Source: Phyto melanocephala
Taxonomy: Eukaryota > Arthropoda > Insecta > Diptera > Rhinophoridae
Direction of reading: 5' to 3'
Length of the DNA stretch: 64,000 nucleotides
Assembly: GCA_941918925.1 (NCBI GenBank)
Contig: OW799235.1
Span: 101,945,947 to 102,009,946, forward strand
In this document: piece by piece, positions 48,042-59,939 of the stretch
How positions within the stretch are numbered: position 1 is the first letter of the stretch
How the letters are laid out: every line of letters begins with the position of its first letter
Program-made: the position numbers and the translations under genes
The notes under the pieces: generated by a model
Seen by the model: only the letters and a program-made list of their open reading frames with translations
Databases searched by the model: none
What the model was told of the DNA's origin: nothing

Positions 48042-48240
48042 TGAAGGAAACTAGCCACAACTATAAGTATGCAAGAGGACATTGAGACATATGCTAAATG
48101 TTAAGGGACTTGTTTTAGCTTTTGTTTTAGTTCAAGTTTTATTATTTATAAGAAGCAAACATTGGTGAACAAAAATATGGCAGAAGAAGTTTTATTAAAT
48201 CTGGATATTTTAATAAATTTATTTTTTTAAAAGTGTGGAA

Positions 48241-48485
48241 TTCTGTGGCTTGGAGCTAAAAGGGCCAATGTCACTTTTTTGCTCTTTTGAGTTAATCATT
48301 GCATTAGATATGTTTTATTGCTCTATTTCATTATGGTTAAACAGCTAAAGTCATACTTAACCCAGAACAGATTCATAAATAAAAGGCTGGCCAATGTCAC
48401 CACGAAAGCATACGTAGAAGTTTAATTCCAATTTTCTCAAAAGTAAACATTTTAACATTGGCCCTTTTAGCTCTAAGCCACAGAA
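48241..48485. mobile_element. Small inverted-repeat element (family M1), copy 1
   Basis: Starts TTCTGTGGCTTGGAGCTAAA and ends TTTAGCTCTAAGCCACAGAA, about 30-bp terminal repeats with AGGGCCAATGT adjoining. 245 bp with no coding capacity. The minus-strand frame 48397-48597 overlaps its edge and is not a gene. Confidence 0.8.
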
Positions 48486-48689
48486 ATATTTCAACAGTTT
48501 TATGATTGCATCGATTTATAGTATAGTTGCATAATTTGGAAATACGTATCACCTTAACACTAGTCAACATAATTTGAAAATCGCTGGAAAAGTGCATTTT
48601 CGGCTTAGAATTATAGCTCTGATATTAAGAATCTACATTTGATATGTGAAATATCGGGTAACTTGGTGTAATTTAAGTTGTTAGAGTTC

Positions 48690-49690
48690 ATCATAATTTT
48701 GAACTTCAACTGTGGTGTCACTCCGTTTGAAATTTCGATAATGTCCATCTGTCCGTGCGTTTGTTGAAATCATTCTTTAACTCCCTGAATCATTTGTATG
48801 TGGTATTAATCGTTTGAAAGTATTTGGGAAAATTTTTCTATTTAAATCCAGCACAAACGCCCTATTACTATCCCAAATATGAGCTAATGGATACGACTGC
48901 CTCTGTTTTATTCCATAGTTTTACCATAAAAATCAATATTTTCAGCCCTAGGATAAGTTGTTTGCTACTATTTGTAGATATGATATGACTTTAGGGCAAA
49001 CATTTTGGACAAATCGATCACTAATTGCTGAAGTTATATACAAAAATAATTTTTAATATTGAAATATATTTTGTTCAATACATCAAGTTACTAAAGGTTT
49101 TCGTTAATTTTTGGACAGGATAAAGACATCAGAATATAAGCCGTAGTGTCCAAAACTATTGCTGAAAAAAACTTATAAATCGAGGAGAAAGTAACTGAGA
49201 TATAAGCACACAAATAAAGGAGCTTCGTTATTTTTTTTTTATAAATTTTAAAAACGAAAATCGATTTTTTCAGCTTCTGAAAAACAAAGAGAGGCAATAT
49301 GGTTATTAAGAGAAGGGACTTGACTGGTATAATATAACACACTACAAAAAAAAAATGATCACCACTACAAAATGGCATACAATAAATTTATATATTGGAC
49401 AAATCTAATAATTAAAATTGTGCCCATTTCAAACCCCTCAATATTGGTATAAAACAAAAGGGCTTGACCATGAGAATGCAGTTAATAAATGTTGTATCCT
49501 ATCAAAGGACTTGATTATTAGAATACGACTAAGTATGTAAAAATTGAAAATCGAAGATGACGTCGAAACTAATAAAGCAAAACGGCATATAACATTAAAT
49601 CAGAAATTTCGTCTAAGCCATGATGTGGTCGCTAAACCTAATAATATGATGAGGGGTATCCTAACTTGTTTTTGGCATTACTTAAATCTA
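48690..49690 (+). repeat. Dispersed fly repeat (family R1), copy E, diverged
   Basis: GTCACTCCGTTTGAAATTTC, CATCTGTCCGTGCGTTTGTT, CGACTGCCTCTGTTTTATTC and CAATATTGGTATAAAACAAA are R1 landmarks in order. Both ends are blurred. The minus-strand frame 49091-49378 and plus frame 49544-49771 fall in it. Confidence 0.6.
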
Positions 49691-49699
49691 ATGTTTGTT

Positions 49700-51050
49700 C
49701 CATCACTCCTTTTGTCGGTATCATTAAGTTGTTATTTCAATAGAGTTACAAACTTTATTATAATTTGTTAACAAAGATAAGCAACGAAGATGGCTTGCCT
49801 GTTATAGTGATACAGACCATAGTCTCTGTTACAAAACCAACTTGTATACATTGGATTCTACCAAAACCCTTAAATAATTATTGCGACTGAAATGATAAAG
49901 TACAATTTTGCTTTCTCGATAAACTTGCAATCAAGCAAAACTTAATAAAATTGTTTTCACTACTGTTTGAAGGACACTCTTTATATCAAGTTGTGTATAA
50001 AAGCAGAAACAATTAATCGAAAGCTCTTTTAAAACATGCAAACATTTATATTACTTCATATGAAGAAAATAAAAGTTTACTTCTGTTAATACTTAAACAT
50101 TTAACAAAAATCCTGCTGTGCATATGGCTCATTACCATTTCATTATATTCATGGTAGTTAATGAGAACCAGGGCTGGGGAAGAAAGTATCTACCAATGAC
50201 AATTGCAAAACGAGATGTAATAAAATATAGCAAAAAAATTCGAAAAACAAATGACTGGTACATATTTTATTTTAGACATAATTGAAGTCCTAAACGAAGA
50301 CCCTATCATTTAAGGCGAATTGGGAAAAAGTGGGAGTTTAGTTAAAATAGTTATAAATATGCATGTTGATTTGCAAGTAATTGCCTTTCCCAAACCATAG
50401 ACTCACAAACCTATACAGTCATATAGCACACATACTTACTTCAAAATGTTAGGTTACATTCGATTTGTTTATTTCTCCATTGTAATTGGCACATGGGGAG
50501 TTATAGACAAGTAAGCAGGAGTATGGAGGAAATTCAAAAGAAAAAACCACATACTCACTGAATCACCTTGGGGGGTTAACAAGAAGCATATTAATTTGTG
50601 TATAAAAACCGTACAAACATTTATACACAATATTAAGTCAACTAAAATTGCACAATGACTAAGAAAATTATTAAAAAACACTATGATTAACTTGTGTTTA
50701 TATTTTGATAAATGTATGTATAACTGTATAACAGCACTGCGTTAAAAAGAAGGTAGTATGTCTTATTAAAGGCCTTATTTATACTTATTTAGCAGTCACA
50801 AGGATTTTGATACCCATACTCATGTATTTTTTACATGCGTTGGGTTACCAAGCAAGAGCTTTTACACTAGCTTCTTATAACGGGGCTTTTAGAAAACCTT
50901 CTAATGGAGTCCTATTTGTGTTATAATTTTTTGCTTCCAATATTTTTATTAGAGGGTTTATGAATTTTTTATATATATTTTTAATTTTTTCCTAACTGTT
51001 TTAAAATTAGCACAACTAAATGAATGCTCGTCTTCTTTTCAATGTTTTCA
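49700..51050. other. Non-coding stretch
   Basis: No supported gene. Composition is a little less AT-rich at 50400-50900 but without a readable product. Confidence 0.4.
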
Positions 51051-51080
51051 AAATCTTCACTTGTGGTTGTAAGGGTATAA

Positions 51081-51580
51081 TTCTGTGGCTTGGAGCTAAA
51101 AGGGCCAATGTCACTTTTTTGCTCTTTTGAGTTAATCATTGCATTCGATTTGTTTTCTTGCTCTATTTCATTATGGTATAACAACTAAAGTCATACTTAA
51201 CGCAGACTTTATAAATAAAATGCTGGCCAATGTCACTATGAAAGCATATCCTCATATATCCTCAACCTCGTATCTTAAAAATAAAATTTTTCAGGAGAGA
51301 CAAAAAAAAACGGTTTATCTTTTTATACTTCAGTGTTTGGTTAAAAGTTTAAATTCAATTATTAAGGAATTGATTGTATTTTTGTATATTAGAAGTAATA
51401 ATATACTAATCTTTTTTAGTTAAAGCATAAAACAATCGTTTGATATGAAAAAGTCAAAACCGTATTTTTTAAGATACGAGGTTGAGGAAGTAAGGCATCG
51501 ATATGTAAAAGTTAAACTCTAATTCTAATTTTCTCAAATGTAAATATTTTGACATTGGCCTTTTAGCTCCAAGCCACAGA
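51081..51580. mobile_element. Small inverted-repeat element (family M1), copy 2, carrying a nested MITE
   Basis: Left end as in copy 1 (TTCTGTGGCTTGGAGCTAAA); right end TTTTAGCTCCAAGCCACAGA. TATAA is present on both outer sides (51076-51080 and 51581-51585) and fits a 5-bp target duplication within the R1 start TATATATA. The middle is enlarged by the element at 51260-51487 relative to copy 1. Confidence 0.75.
51260..51487. mobile_element. Nested MITE with CCTCAACCTCG ends
   Basis: The left arm CCTCAACCTCGTATCTTAAA is perfectly mirrored by TTTAAGATACGAGGTTGAGG at the right. It is absent from the corresponding place of M1 copy 1 (GAAAGCATACGTAGAAG), so it inserted after M1. Exact ends may lie a few bases further out. 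Confidence 0.75.
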
Positions 51581-52879
51581 TATAAATTTGTCACTCTGTT
51601 TGTAATTTTTTAAATATTCATATCCGTTATTCATATAAATAGAAGGGTCGATTAAGCAATGTTTGTCTGTCCGTGTGTTGGTTGAACTTGACTTTAAGAA
51701 GCCCCACATTAGGGTAACCGCAAAAAATCAATGTCGGATTTTGGTTCGTTCCAGATATTGAGATAGCAGAAATTTGAGCTCGATTAAACGGCATTAACCC
51801 ATAATTGTAATATAAAGTAAAAAAGAGTTAAAACAGCCTTTGACCCCAAAAACGTGATCTGGTACCACTAAGTGCCTGTCTAGTATTAAGATATTCTGTA
51901 AGGCGGGTTATTTCGGATGTACCGATGAATGCTCTTGATAAGTAGACTATAAAACTAAAGTGGCTGAAAAGAGAAATCATATTATGGGGTCCAGACGAAC
52001 AAGATTCCAACTTTTTTTTTCTCCCTACATGAGATCCACTAACTCTACCCCTCATGTTACACAGACCAGTATGTAGTATAGAACTTTTAAAAATAATGAA
52101 TAAATATTTAAACCTAGCACAATCACCACATTACCTGAGATAAAGGCAAATAAATACAACGAAATCTGTTTTGAAAAATATTTAACGCTACGATAATTTA
52201 AAAACACGTCTGTTACTACTAATAAATAAAATATGCCTCTTGGGCTACTCGCGAAAAATAAATCGGTCACTAATCGGCAAAATTATAGGTAAAAGTATAA
52301 ATTTATTTAAATATACCAAGTTCCTTAAAAAAATTTTTTCTACGCTACAAGCCTTAGCCCCGAAAAAAGCTTTTAAATCTATTGTAAACCAACGGAGATA
52401 CAAACACCAAAATACAACCGCTGCGGTGTTTTCCTTAAGCCTTAAAGATAAATAAATTTCTTTTAGCTTCTGGACAACCAAGGAGTAATGCAGAAAGTAT
52501 CAAATGAAAGAACTTGATTAGCAGAATATTTATCAGTATAAAAAAATTTTAATTCGATAAAGCCGCCTCTGCAGAACGGCGTACAATAAATTTATTTATT
52601 AATTCTCGATCAAATCTAGTATTTAATAAAAATGTACCCCAACAACCTCCTTAGTATTAATATTTAGAGAAATTGCTTGACTAGCTGAATACAGTATATT
52701 ATGAAAAAGTTAAAATCAAAATGCCGGATATTTTGATAAAATATAGTTATTACGGCTTTGTCTCCTTCAACCCCCATTAATCTGGTTTCTATTGAACTTC
52801 AATTTACTATGTTTATATGAAATATTAAGGAAGGAGTCGGAAATAATAAAGTAAAAGGCTAGAATACGATCTTGTTTTG

Positions 52880-54240
52880 TCTGGGATTTTTACATTATAA
52901 TTATAAATAATTATTTATTCGACCTTTATATATTTCATTGTAGATTTTTATTTGGCTTTAGGTCATAAAAATTCAATTTTGTTGTTTTATTTTTAAGGAA
53001 AATATTTTAAATTGTTTCACTTATTTTGTTATAATATTTCGAAATACTTCGTATATCATCATTAGGGATTTAATACAATAAATTATTATATATTATTAAC
53101 AAAATACAATAATAACAATTAATTATATTTATTTTAGAATTATTATAAATCACTTTTATTCTGGCTCAAGCTAATTTATTCTATTATTTAAAATCCTAAA
53201 ACATTTTCCAATTCAAATTAAGTTGTAAGAATTTTAAAATATTTTTTAAATTCCTTATTATTCTCATTCCGGCTCAAGTTCATCCTAATACTTAATTTCA
53301 CATTTTTATATGAAGAAATCAATTTTTTTTCAAATAAAAATTTCTCATTTTTATATGAAGAAATCAATTTTTTTTTAAAATAAAAATTTTTTTCTTCATA
53401 TAAAAATGAGAAATTTAGTATTAGGATGAACTTGAGCCGGAATAAGGATAATAGGGTCTTTAAAATATTTAGTTCAACGATGAAATGGAAATTAAGAAAA
53501 AAATTTCTTAAAAATTATTATCAGATCTTCGAAGAGCAGGACTCTAACAAAATTTTTTTTAAGAGCTCGTAGGGTATGCTGAGATTGAAAAACTAAAAGA
53601 AGTTTTAATTCGCCTTCGGGAAGGCCTAAAATATAAAATCCTGTTGACTTTCACCGCTGGTTGCTTTTGCAGTGCTTATGTTTATGTGTGTTTGAATTGA
53701 CAAATGTAGTTGTGTTAATGACAATATTATTTTTCTTACGCCTTGAGGATAATATCTCTAAATGTTATGTGTTTATGAAATTATATTAATAAATGTTCAC
53801 AAAGCGATGACTTGTGGAGAATGTGTCATAAGTGGAAAGGTTAATAATAATAATAAAAGGATGCACATGTATAATGGTATTAATGATTAAGAAAATAATA
53901 CTAATTAACATACAAACATATTACAACTTAAAAATTGGTACTTTTTTTTACTAAGCAGTGTCATATATCCCGAGTGATAAAGTCAAGTCTAGGATCCAGG
54001 CTTATCGATTATTATATATGGAGCAACAAAGGTAATCATAGTTGTAAATCTTGGTTAAGAAAAATTATAAGGCTTTAAGCTATTGTAAATGTAAGCCAAT
54101 TTAAATTATTATTTTTTTTTGCTTGTAACAAATCTAGATCAAAAATCTGGAAACCACTCTAAGTCATAAAAATTTAATTTCTATAGAACATCACTTTTAC
54201 AAACATTTTATACATTTTAATGTGAATCATTTATAATTCA
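52880..54240. other. Non-coding stretch with a foldback
   Basis: AT-rich DNA; 53160-53290 has weak similarity to family R2. Apart from the inverted repeat at 53258-53452, nothing is supported. Confidence 0.4.
53258..53452. repeat. Foldback: 65-bp inverted repeat with short spacer and internal duplication
   Basis: The left arm contains CCGGCTCAAGTTCATCCTAA and CATTTTTATATGAAGAAA; the right arm is the complement, ending TTAGGATGAACTTGAGCCGG. The unit CATTTTTATATGAAGAAATC is also duplicated directly (about 53301 and 53347). A strong cruciform or hairpin is predicted. It could be a small foldback transposon. Confidence 0.75.
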
Positions 54241-54330
54241 AATTAAATTGAATTGCAATCATTTTTAGGAATATTTAAAATTCTTTCCGATATTAGCCGA
54301 GTGGAATGCATTTTCGAATAAATGAATTTA
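54240..54330 (+). repeat. Dispersed AT-rich repeat (family R2), copy 3
   Basis: GATATTAGCCGAGTGGAATG then CATTTTCGAA, preceded by AATTCAAATTAAATTGAATTG as in copy 1. Truncated after about 40 bp of the conserved part. Confidence 0.55.
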
Positions 54331-56136
54331 AGCCAAAATAAAAATGATTCATATTAAAATTTTATATGTAGAAAAGTTCGAAAAAAATATTAATACACAT
54401 TTTATAAATTATTAATAAATATTTAGTATGTACTGCGGTCGTTATATTTTCGGCTTTTACATATGATACTTACATTGATTTTCTTTTCTCTCGAGAATAT
54501 CCATGTATTGCTTCAATGTCCCTACGTTCGGTAACAAAAAATATAATATAACTAGTATTTAACCCGCTACTTCGATAGCGCAGTTCTTACTATTTATTGA
54601 ATACTCAAGTTCTATTTTTAATTATTAAATATTTTTGGTTCGATTTTTCAAAATTTGTATCTCTGACTCAATGTACTTAGAAAAATAAAAAGTAGAGTAA
54701 AGATATATCGGACATATATTTCCTAACTAAAAGCAAGATCACTGCTACTGAGTTTCAAACATTAAGATTCGTAATTTGCAAAAATGACGCTAAAAATAAT
54801 AAAAGTAAATTTTTTTCCTTCGCTAAAACTTTCACTTGGTTTATTATTACCTATATTTAGAATTCTATGTATACAAAATATAAAAAAAGAGAAAAAGTAA
54901 TTTTGGACGTCCATAATATTAGCAGTTAAACCTCGGATCAAAAAACACTAATTTAAAGAATTCATGTTTACAAACTTAAAAATACAAAGAGTACAATAAA
55001 AATGCGAAAACGCTTTTTTTGTGTCTTCAATATCATTTTAATTCTAAACTTGAATCATCAATCCTCCATTCATTAAAATATTATGGTCGCCCATAACATT
55101 TTTAGTCTCACCTGGAATCAAAACTCCTTGATTGTACAATTCTACCTTCATAAACATAGAAAATACAAAAAGTTAAAAATAAAAATACCAAAAGTACCAT
55201 AAAAATTCAAAAAAGTACCTTTTTGGTCACCCAAAACATTTTTAGTCTTACCTGGAATCAATAGTCCTTTATTTTACAATTCTACCTTTATAAACGTAGA
55301 AAATACAAAAAGTACCATAGAAAAGTGAAAAAGTACATTTTTGGTCCAAGTTCCAAATTCCAAGTTTAAAATTTTCAAATATCTATGTAACAAAATATTT
55401 TAATGGAAATGATTTAAGGTCAGTAAATCTATTATTTTTTGCATAAAAGTAATTATGTTCTAAAAAGTACCAAACTCTTTTCCCGATTTTTCCCCTTTTT
55501 ACCCTGTTTTAAATGTGTTTCAATTTTTACTAAATTACAAAATTTTTTATGTCTGGTGAAATCCTAATTAAAAATTTTGTGAAAATTGGCCGTATAATTG
55601 GAATTACATACATTATCCGGAATTTTTCCCTTTTTGGTACCTTTTTTTGTCCCCAAAAAGGTTTCTAAAAATTTCACCTAAATAATTGTTCATATTCTAT
55701 TAGGAAATAACAATTGTCAAATTTTGTCTCATTAAATAGTATAAGAAAAGTTTATTTTAAAAAAAGTACCAAAAAAAGGGACAATTGTTACCCCTTATAC
55801 ATATGAATTTGAAAAAAGTTCCGAATTCCTATTAATATTTTTTCGCGGATTACTTAATACAGTTTAAATTTTTTTTCCTATCTTTATGTGTTTGGAAGTT
55901 ACATAGGGTCCCAAAAAAATACCAAATTATAGTTTTTACCCGTTTTTTCCTTTTAGGGGTTGAAAATTCAAAAAAGGCCAGACACCAGCTTATTTTTTGT
56001 GCAAATTACAATACTTTTTCAATTTAATTTGTTTCATTTTTAGTTTAGCAGATATAAGATTACCGATTTTACCCGTTTTTACCCTTTTATACCCCCTTAT
56101 AGTACGAATTATCAAAAATCCCTTCTTAGTGGAGCT

Positions 56137-57375
56137 CAGTGATGCCAGAACTTGATTAGTAAAAATGGCTAAAATTCTGGAAAAAAATGGCTAGAAACTA
56201 GCTAAAAAAAGCTAAAAAATGGCTAAATGTTTTAAATAAAAAATTTTCAATATTTTAATAAAAAAAATAAGAATAATTTATTTTAGAGAAAAATAATAAA
56301 ATTTAAGACCGTTTGTAAAATACTTAAAATATCTTTGACTAGTTATAAAGTACAAGAATTGTTATAATGGTGTTAAAAGGACCAATTATCATTAGTATTT
56401 AGCTCACTGTTATTGTCATTTTCATCTTAACTTTCGTTAGATCCTATCAATTTAAGATAATTATGTGGTACTTCATATTGATAACAGCATTTATCAATCC
56501 ATTTTAAGCCGTATCTTGAAAAAAGTATACGGAAAAAATAAAATATTAGTCTTTCGAAACAAACCAAACTCTTTTCAATCTTTATAAGTCAATATTGAAC
56601 GTGCCATTCATGACATACAACTTGAGTTAGTGGAAAAATTGCTCGAAAATTGGGTTCATCGAATTCGTTCCTGCAGAAGAAGTCGTGGAGGCCATTTGAA
56701 TGAGGTTTTATTTAGAACCCTATTGTATCGATTGTACTTTACATTAAATAAAAAACTTTTGAATTTCCGTAACCATTAATGTGTTTTTTTTAAAGAAATC
56801 ATACCACTTTTATTAAAAAACCTTTTACATAGCTAATGTATTCTCCTGCTGCTTAAAATTCACTGGATTAAAAGGTAAAGGCTTGGTCTTGATAATATGT
56901 ACTTACATATATCCAACACCATTAAATTTCACATTTACAGTATTTACAAAAACTTTTTAACTTTTGTAATCCATTCTTTTAATTTTGGGTGGGAAAACCA
57001 TTCTTTCATAAACTTCTGGGAAAATTTTGTTTATTTTGCTTTAATTTCTTTTTTTATTTATTTATTAAATACACATGCTTGGTTGTTTTTTTTACTGATT
57101 GATTGTTTGTTTGTTTATGTAATATTTTAAAGAGGTTCTTATCGATGCAATTTTTATTAGTTAAAAAACATTGTTTTATAGAAGCGTTTTTCAGAATTTC
57201 AAAAACGAAACAACAACAACAACACTTAAAAGCTAAAAATAAAAAATGGCTAAAAAAGGCTTAAAAATATCTAGAATGGCTAAAAAAATGGCTTATAGCT
57301 AAAAGCAGATTTTCCTAGCTAAGCGTGTTCAAAATCGCTAAAACTAGCCATAAAATAGCTAAATTGGCAACATTG
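56137..57375. mobile_element. Non-autonomous hAT element, 1,239 bp, with 8-bp target duplication
   Basis: The left end is CAGTGATGCCAGAACT; the complement of the right end is CAATGTTGCCAATTTA. GTGGAGCT flanks both sides (56129-56136 and 57376-57383). Subterminal ATGGCTAAAA copies are abundant at both ends and probably serve as transposase binding sites. It holds a fragment of mariner transposase on the plus strand (56593-56779). It inserted into the Helitron-like element near that element's 5' end. Confidence 0.9.
56593..56779 (+). pseudogene. mariner transposase C-terminus
   Basis: IERAIHDIQLELVEKLLENW then VHRIRSCRRSRGGHLNEVLF and a stop at 56777-56779. The AI-DI--E-----LENW--RI--C--SRGGH pattern is the conserved end of mariner-type transposases and would follow the region preserved at 34737-35170. 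Open over about 61 codons; the rest is missing. Confidence 0.75.
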
Positions 57376-57513
57376 GTGGAGCTATACATTGAAAGAGGAA
57401 GCAATTGTCCAAATTTCATGTCTTTAGCTCTTTGCGTTTGGGCTGTGCGATGATGAATCAGTCAGTCACTCAGTCGGTCAGTCAGTCACGTTATTCTTTT
57501 ATATATATATAGA

Positions 57514-59903
57514 TGAACGTACTTATCGAATAACTATTCTAGCTTGAGTTTAATGAGTTTTTGCGAGTCTTAATTTCTTGATATTAGGATTATACATTTT
57601 GGTTGTTGGAAATGAAATCTATAAGGCAAAAACTAGAACGGGTATTTGAAATCAATGGTAGCTGTAAATATTGAAGATATACAGACACCTGCAATAGCAG
57701 CTTTTGATTTTAAACACATATAAGTAAAATACCTTTTTCGAAATACACAAAATATATAGCTTTCTTTTATATGGCGACGTAATGAAATTTAGCGTATTTC
57801 AAATCGTTAATTCATATAAATCTGATTTTGTGAGCTTTTTTAGAGCTAGTTATAAAAACTTAATTATTAAATAAATTATTATTTTTATTTAAGTTTTAAT
57901 TTAGGTTAAAAAAGAGAGGTACCAAAAGTTAGTATGTTATGCTATCTTAAAGAGCGAAATTCTCTAAATAAAAAAACCATTACCCCAATTCCGATAATGG
58001 AACGCTTAGGTAAAGAACCCAGTTCCTTTATATAATTCCTTAGGGATTTTCAATTCGAATTTTTCAGATATTGTAAGTTCTGTATAGTGTCAATATACCC
58101 AAGCGCAGGAAATTTATAAAGATAGTGTTCTAAAGTCCAAGTGCTTCCTAGATTTATTGCACTAGTTACTTAACTAAGTGTTGTTCTACACAGTCTTAGA
58201 ATCCCTATCAAGTTCTCAAGACTTGGGTGACCCTACTATATGTTCGTCACCTTACCAAAAACTGCATTTTCCAACATGATGGCCTTAAAAAATTATTCTT
58301 CGTTTCCATTTCGCCGTGATGGCTTGGTATCCTTATTATTTCTAGACGTTTGCAATTTGCATACGAGCTTATTTCACCCTTGCATTGCAAGACATTCCGA
58401 GATTCCACTTTTTGTTAATTAGGGTCTTGACGACTTTTTGGCTATAAGGTACGAACTACAGTTTTGATTTAGTTGGTTTTAATTTGAATTTTAAGCCTTG
58501 GCTTTCAATAGAATTTTTGTAAATATTTTAATTAATTAAAAAAAAAAAGTTCCTTCTCTAATTTAAGAAGAAGACAAAAGAAGAATTGAATGTCATAAAT
58601 CTTATACCTTAAATGAAAGTGCCATAGTATTCTATTTTGAAATATTCTATAAGCTTTTATAGTTCCTGTTGCTATTTGCTAATAATAATTAAAAAAAAAA
58701 ACTATATAACTTAAAAAAAGTTGAAAGAAAAAATTATTAATGTCACTTTAGAAATTTTTACATTAAAAACCACTCTACGGAAAAATATGTAAAACGTCAT
58801 ACTTAATGTATTCTCTTAGTAGGTCTGCTTAATTGATATTTTTTTCAAACGAACTATTTAAAAAAAAATAAATTAAACCTATAATTAGACAAATCAACAA
58901 GTAATTTTTTGGTAAGTTCTAATTTGCATGTATCCTAAATTATCTGAACATCTCAAGTATTTTATCTAGAGATGAATATATCTTAATCCTCCACTAAATT
59001 GTTGTTTACACTTTTAGAATTTTTCTTGCTTTTTGCTAAAATATTTTGCTGCGCGTAATTTTGTCACACTTTGATTGGCTAAAAGCATCAACTGACACAC
59101 TCTAGGTTCCCCAAAGTAAACACACTAACACATACAGACATATAAACTATTATGTGAAATGTATGTATGTATAGAAATTTATGTAGGTTTAATTGTATAT
59201 ATAATGGTATGTACGATTGTTAGTATATTTTTTATAAGACTTTATAATTTGACAACGATTTCCTTTAATATTAACGCATGCTCATTCGTCCTTCACTCAT
59301 TTTAATACAAGCAGACAAAATGTACGACAAGAGTTTTACTTGTGGCACGTGCATTTAAAGGGAATATTTTGTGTTTACAACCGGTGTTTATAAACATTTA
59401 TTAGCAACATTTGACCTAACTAACAATTTCTGTTTAGAATTATCCCGCCAAAAACTTATCAACATTAACTTTAAGTTTGGTTGCGTGTTTGTTCGTGTTG
59501 CTTGTTTTTTTTTGCAGAAAACAGACAAGTCACAAACATGAAAAGAAGACAAGTGATTTTGTTCGTTTTTCTGTAAACTCTAGTACACGTACCACACTTT
59601 GCACTCGCACACACATTTTACTTGCGGAGCAACATGTTTGCGTCGGTTGATGTTATAGGTATGAAGTGGGGTGTTAGTGGTGTTGTGTTGTTTTGGTTTT
59701 CCTTTAGCTTGTTTACTTTTGCCGGCATTTGGCACAGCAATACTAACAACAATAATAACAAAAAAACGAATCGTGAACGAACTAAAACGAGAAAAAACGA
59801 TTTGTAAGTCAACTGCACTTCGTGTGCAATTTAGCATTTGCTGCTGTTTTGCTGTTTATTGTTTCTTTAGCGGTTGTTGATACTTGCACGGATAATCGAA
59901 AAT
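57514..59903. other. Non-coding stretch upstream of the candidate promoter
   Basis: No gene supported. 58985-59880 is the least AT-rich part, with several GTGT/ACAC blocks; overlapping frames on both strands at 59580-59880 look like chance. As the upstream flank of the promoter at 59906 it is a candidate regulatory region (inference only). Confidence 0.4.
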
Positions 59904-59939
59904 TCAGTTGATAACGAATTTTCCGTATTTTAAGACGTG
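59904..59939 (+). promoter_or_regulatory. Inr + DPE core promoter
   Basis: TCAGTT is a perfect arthropod initiator (TCAKTY) with A+1 at 59906, and AGACGTG begins exactly at +28 (59933), a perfect DPE with the required spacing. No TATA box lies at -30, as usual for DPE promoters. DPE promoters are found at many developmental host genes and also in some LINE 5' ends. No retroelement frame follows here, which favours a host transcription start. The direction is plus, so the gene body would lie to the right, largely outside the window. Confidence 0.65.

Larger units (their letters stand above)
51050..52880 (+). repeat. Dispersed fly repeat (family R1), copy F, with a nested insertion
   Basis: Begins TTCACTTGTGGTTGTAAGGG and continues after an inserted element with ATTTGTCACTCTGTTTGTAA, GTCCGTGTGTTGGTTGAAC, AATATGCCTCTTGGGCTACT and TTCTGGACAACCAAGGAG. 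It is diverged from copy A but collinear. Frames 51828-52481 belong to it. Confidence 0.6.
54552..57513 (-). mobile_element. Helitron / DINE-1-like (Helentron-type) element with a hAT inserted
   Basis: The minus strand starts at 57513 with TCTATATATATATAAAAGAA, GTGACTGACTGACC repeats and CATCATCGCACAGCCCAAAC, a 5' end I recognise as common to Helentron-like elements of insects. It finishes with a CGCTA/TAGCG hairpin with loop TCGAAG, then TTAAATACTAGT. The interior repeats pieces of AAAAAGTACC and GGGTAAAAA. Removing the hAT insertion (56137-57375) leaves about 1.7 kb. There is no Rep/helicase frame, so it is non-autonomous. Confidence 0.7.

Noticed and set aside
59580..59880. Four overlapping open frames on both strands, some with hydrophobic starts that look like signal peptides
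   Set aside because: Overlapping frames on both strands in GTGT/ACAC-rich DNA are expected by chance, and they lie upstream of the predicted transcription start.
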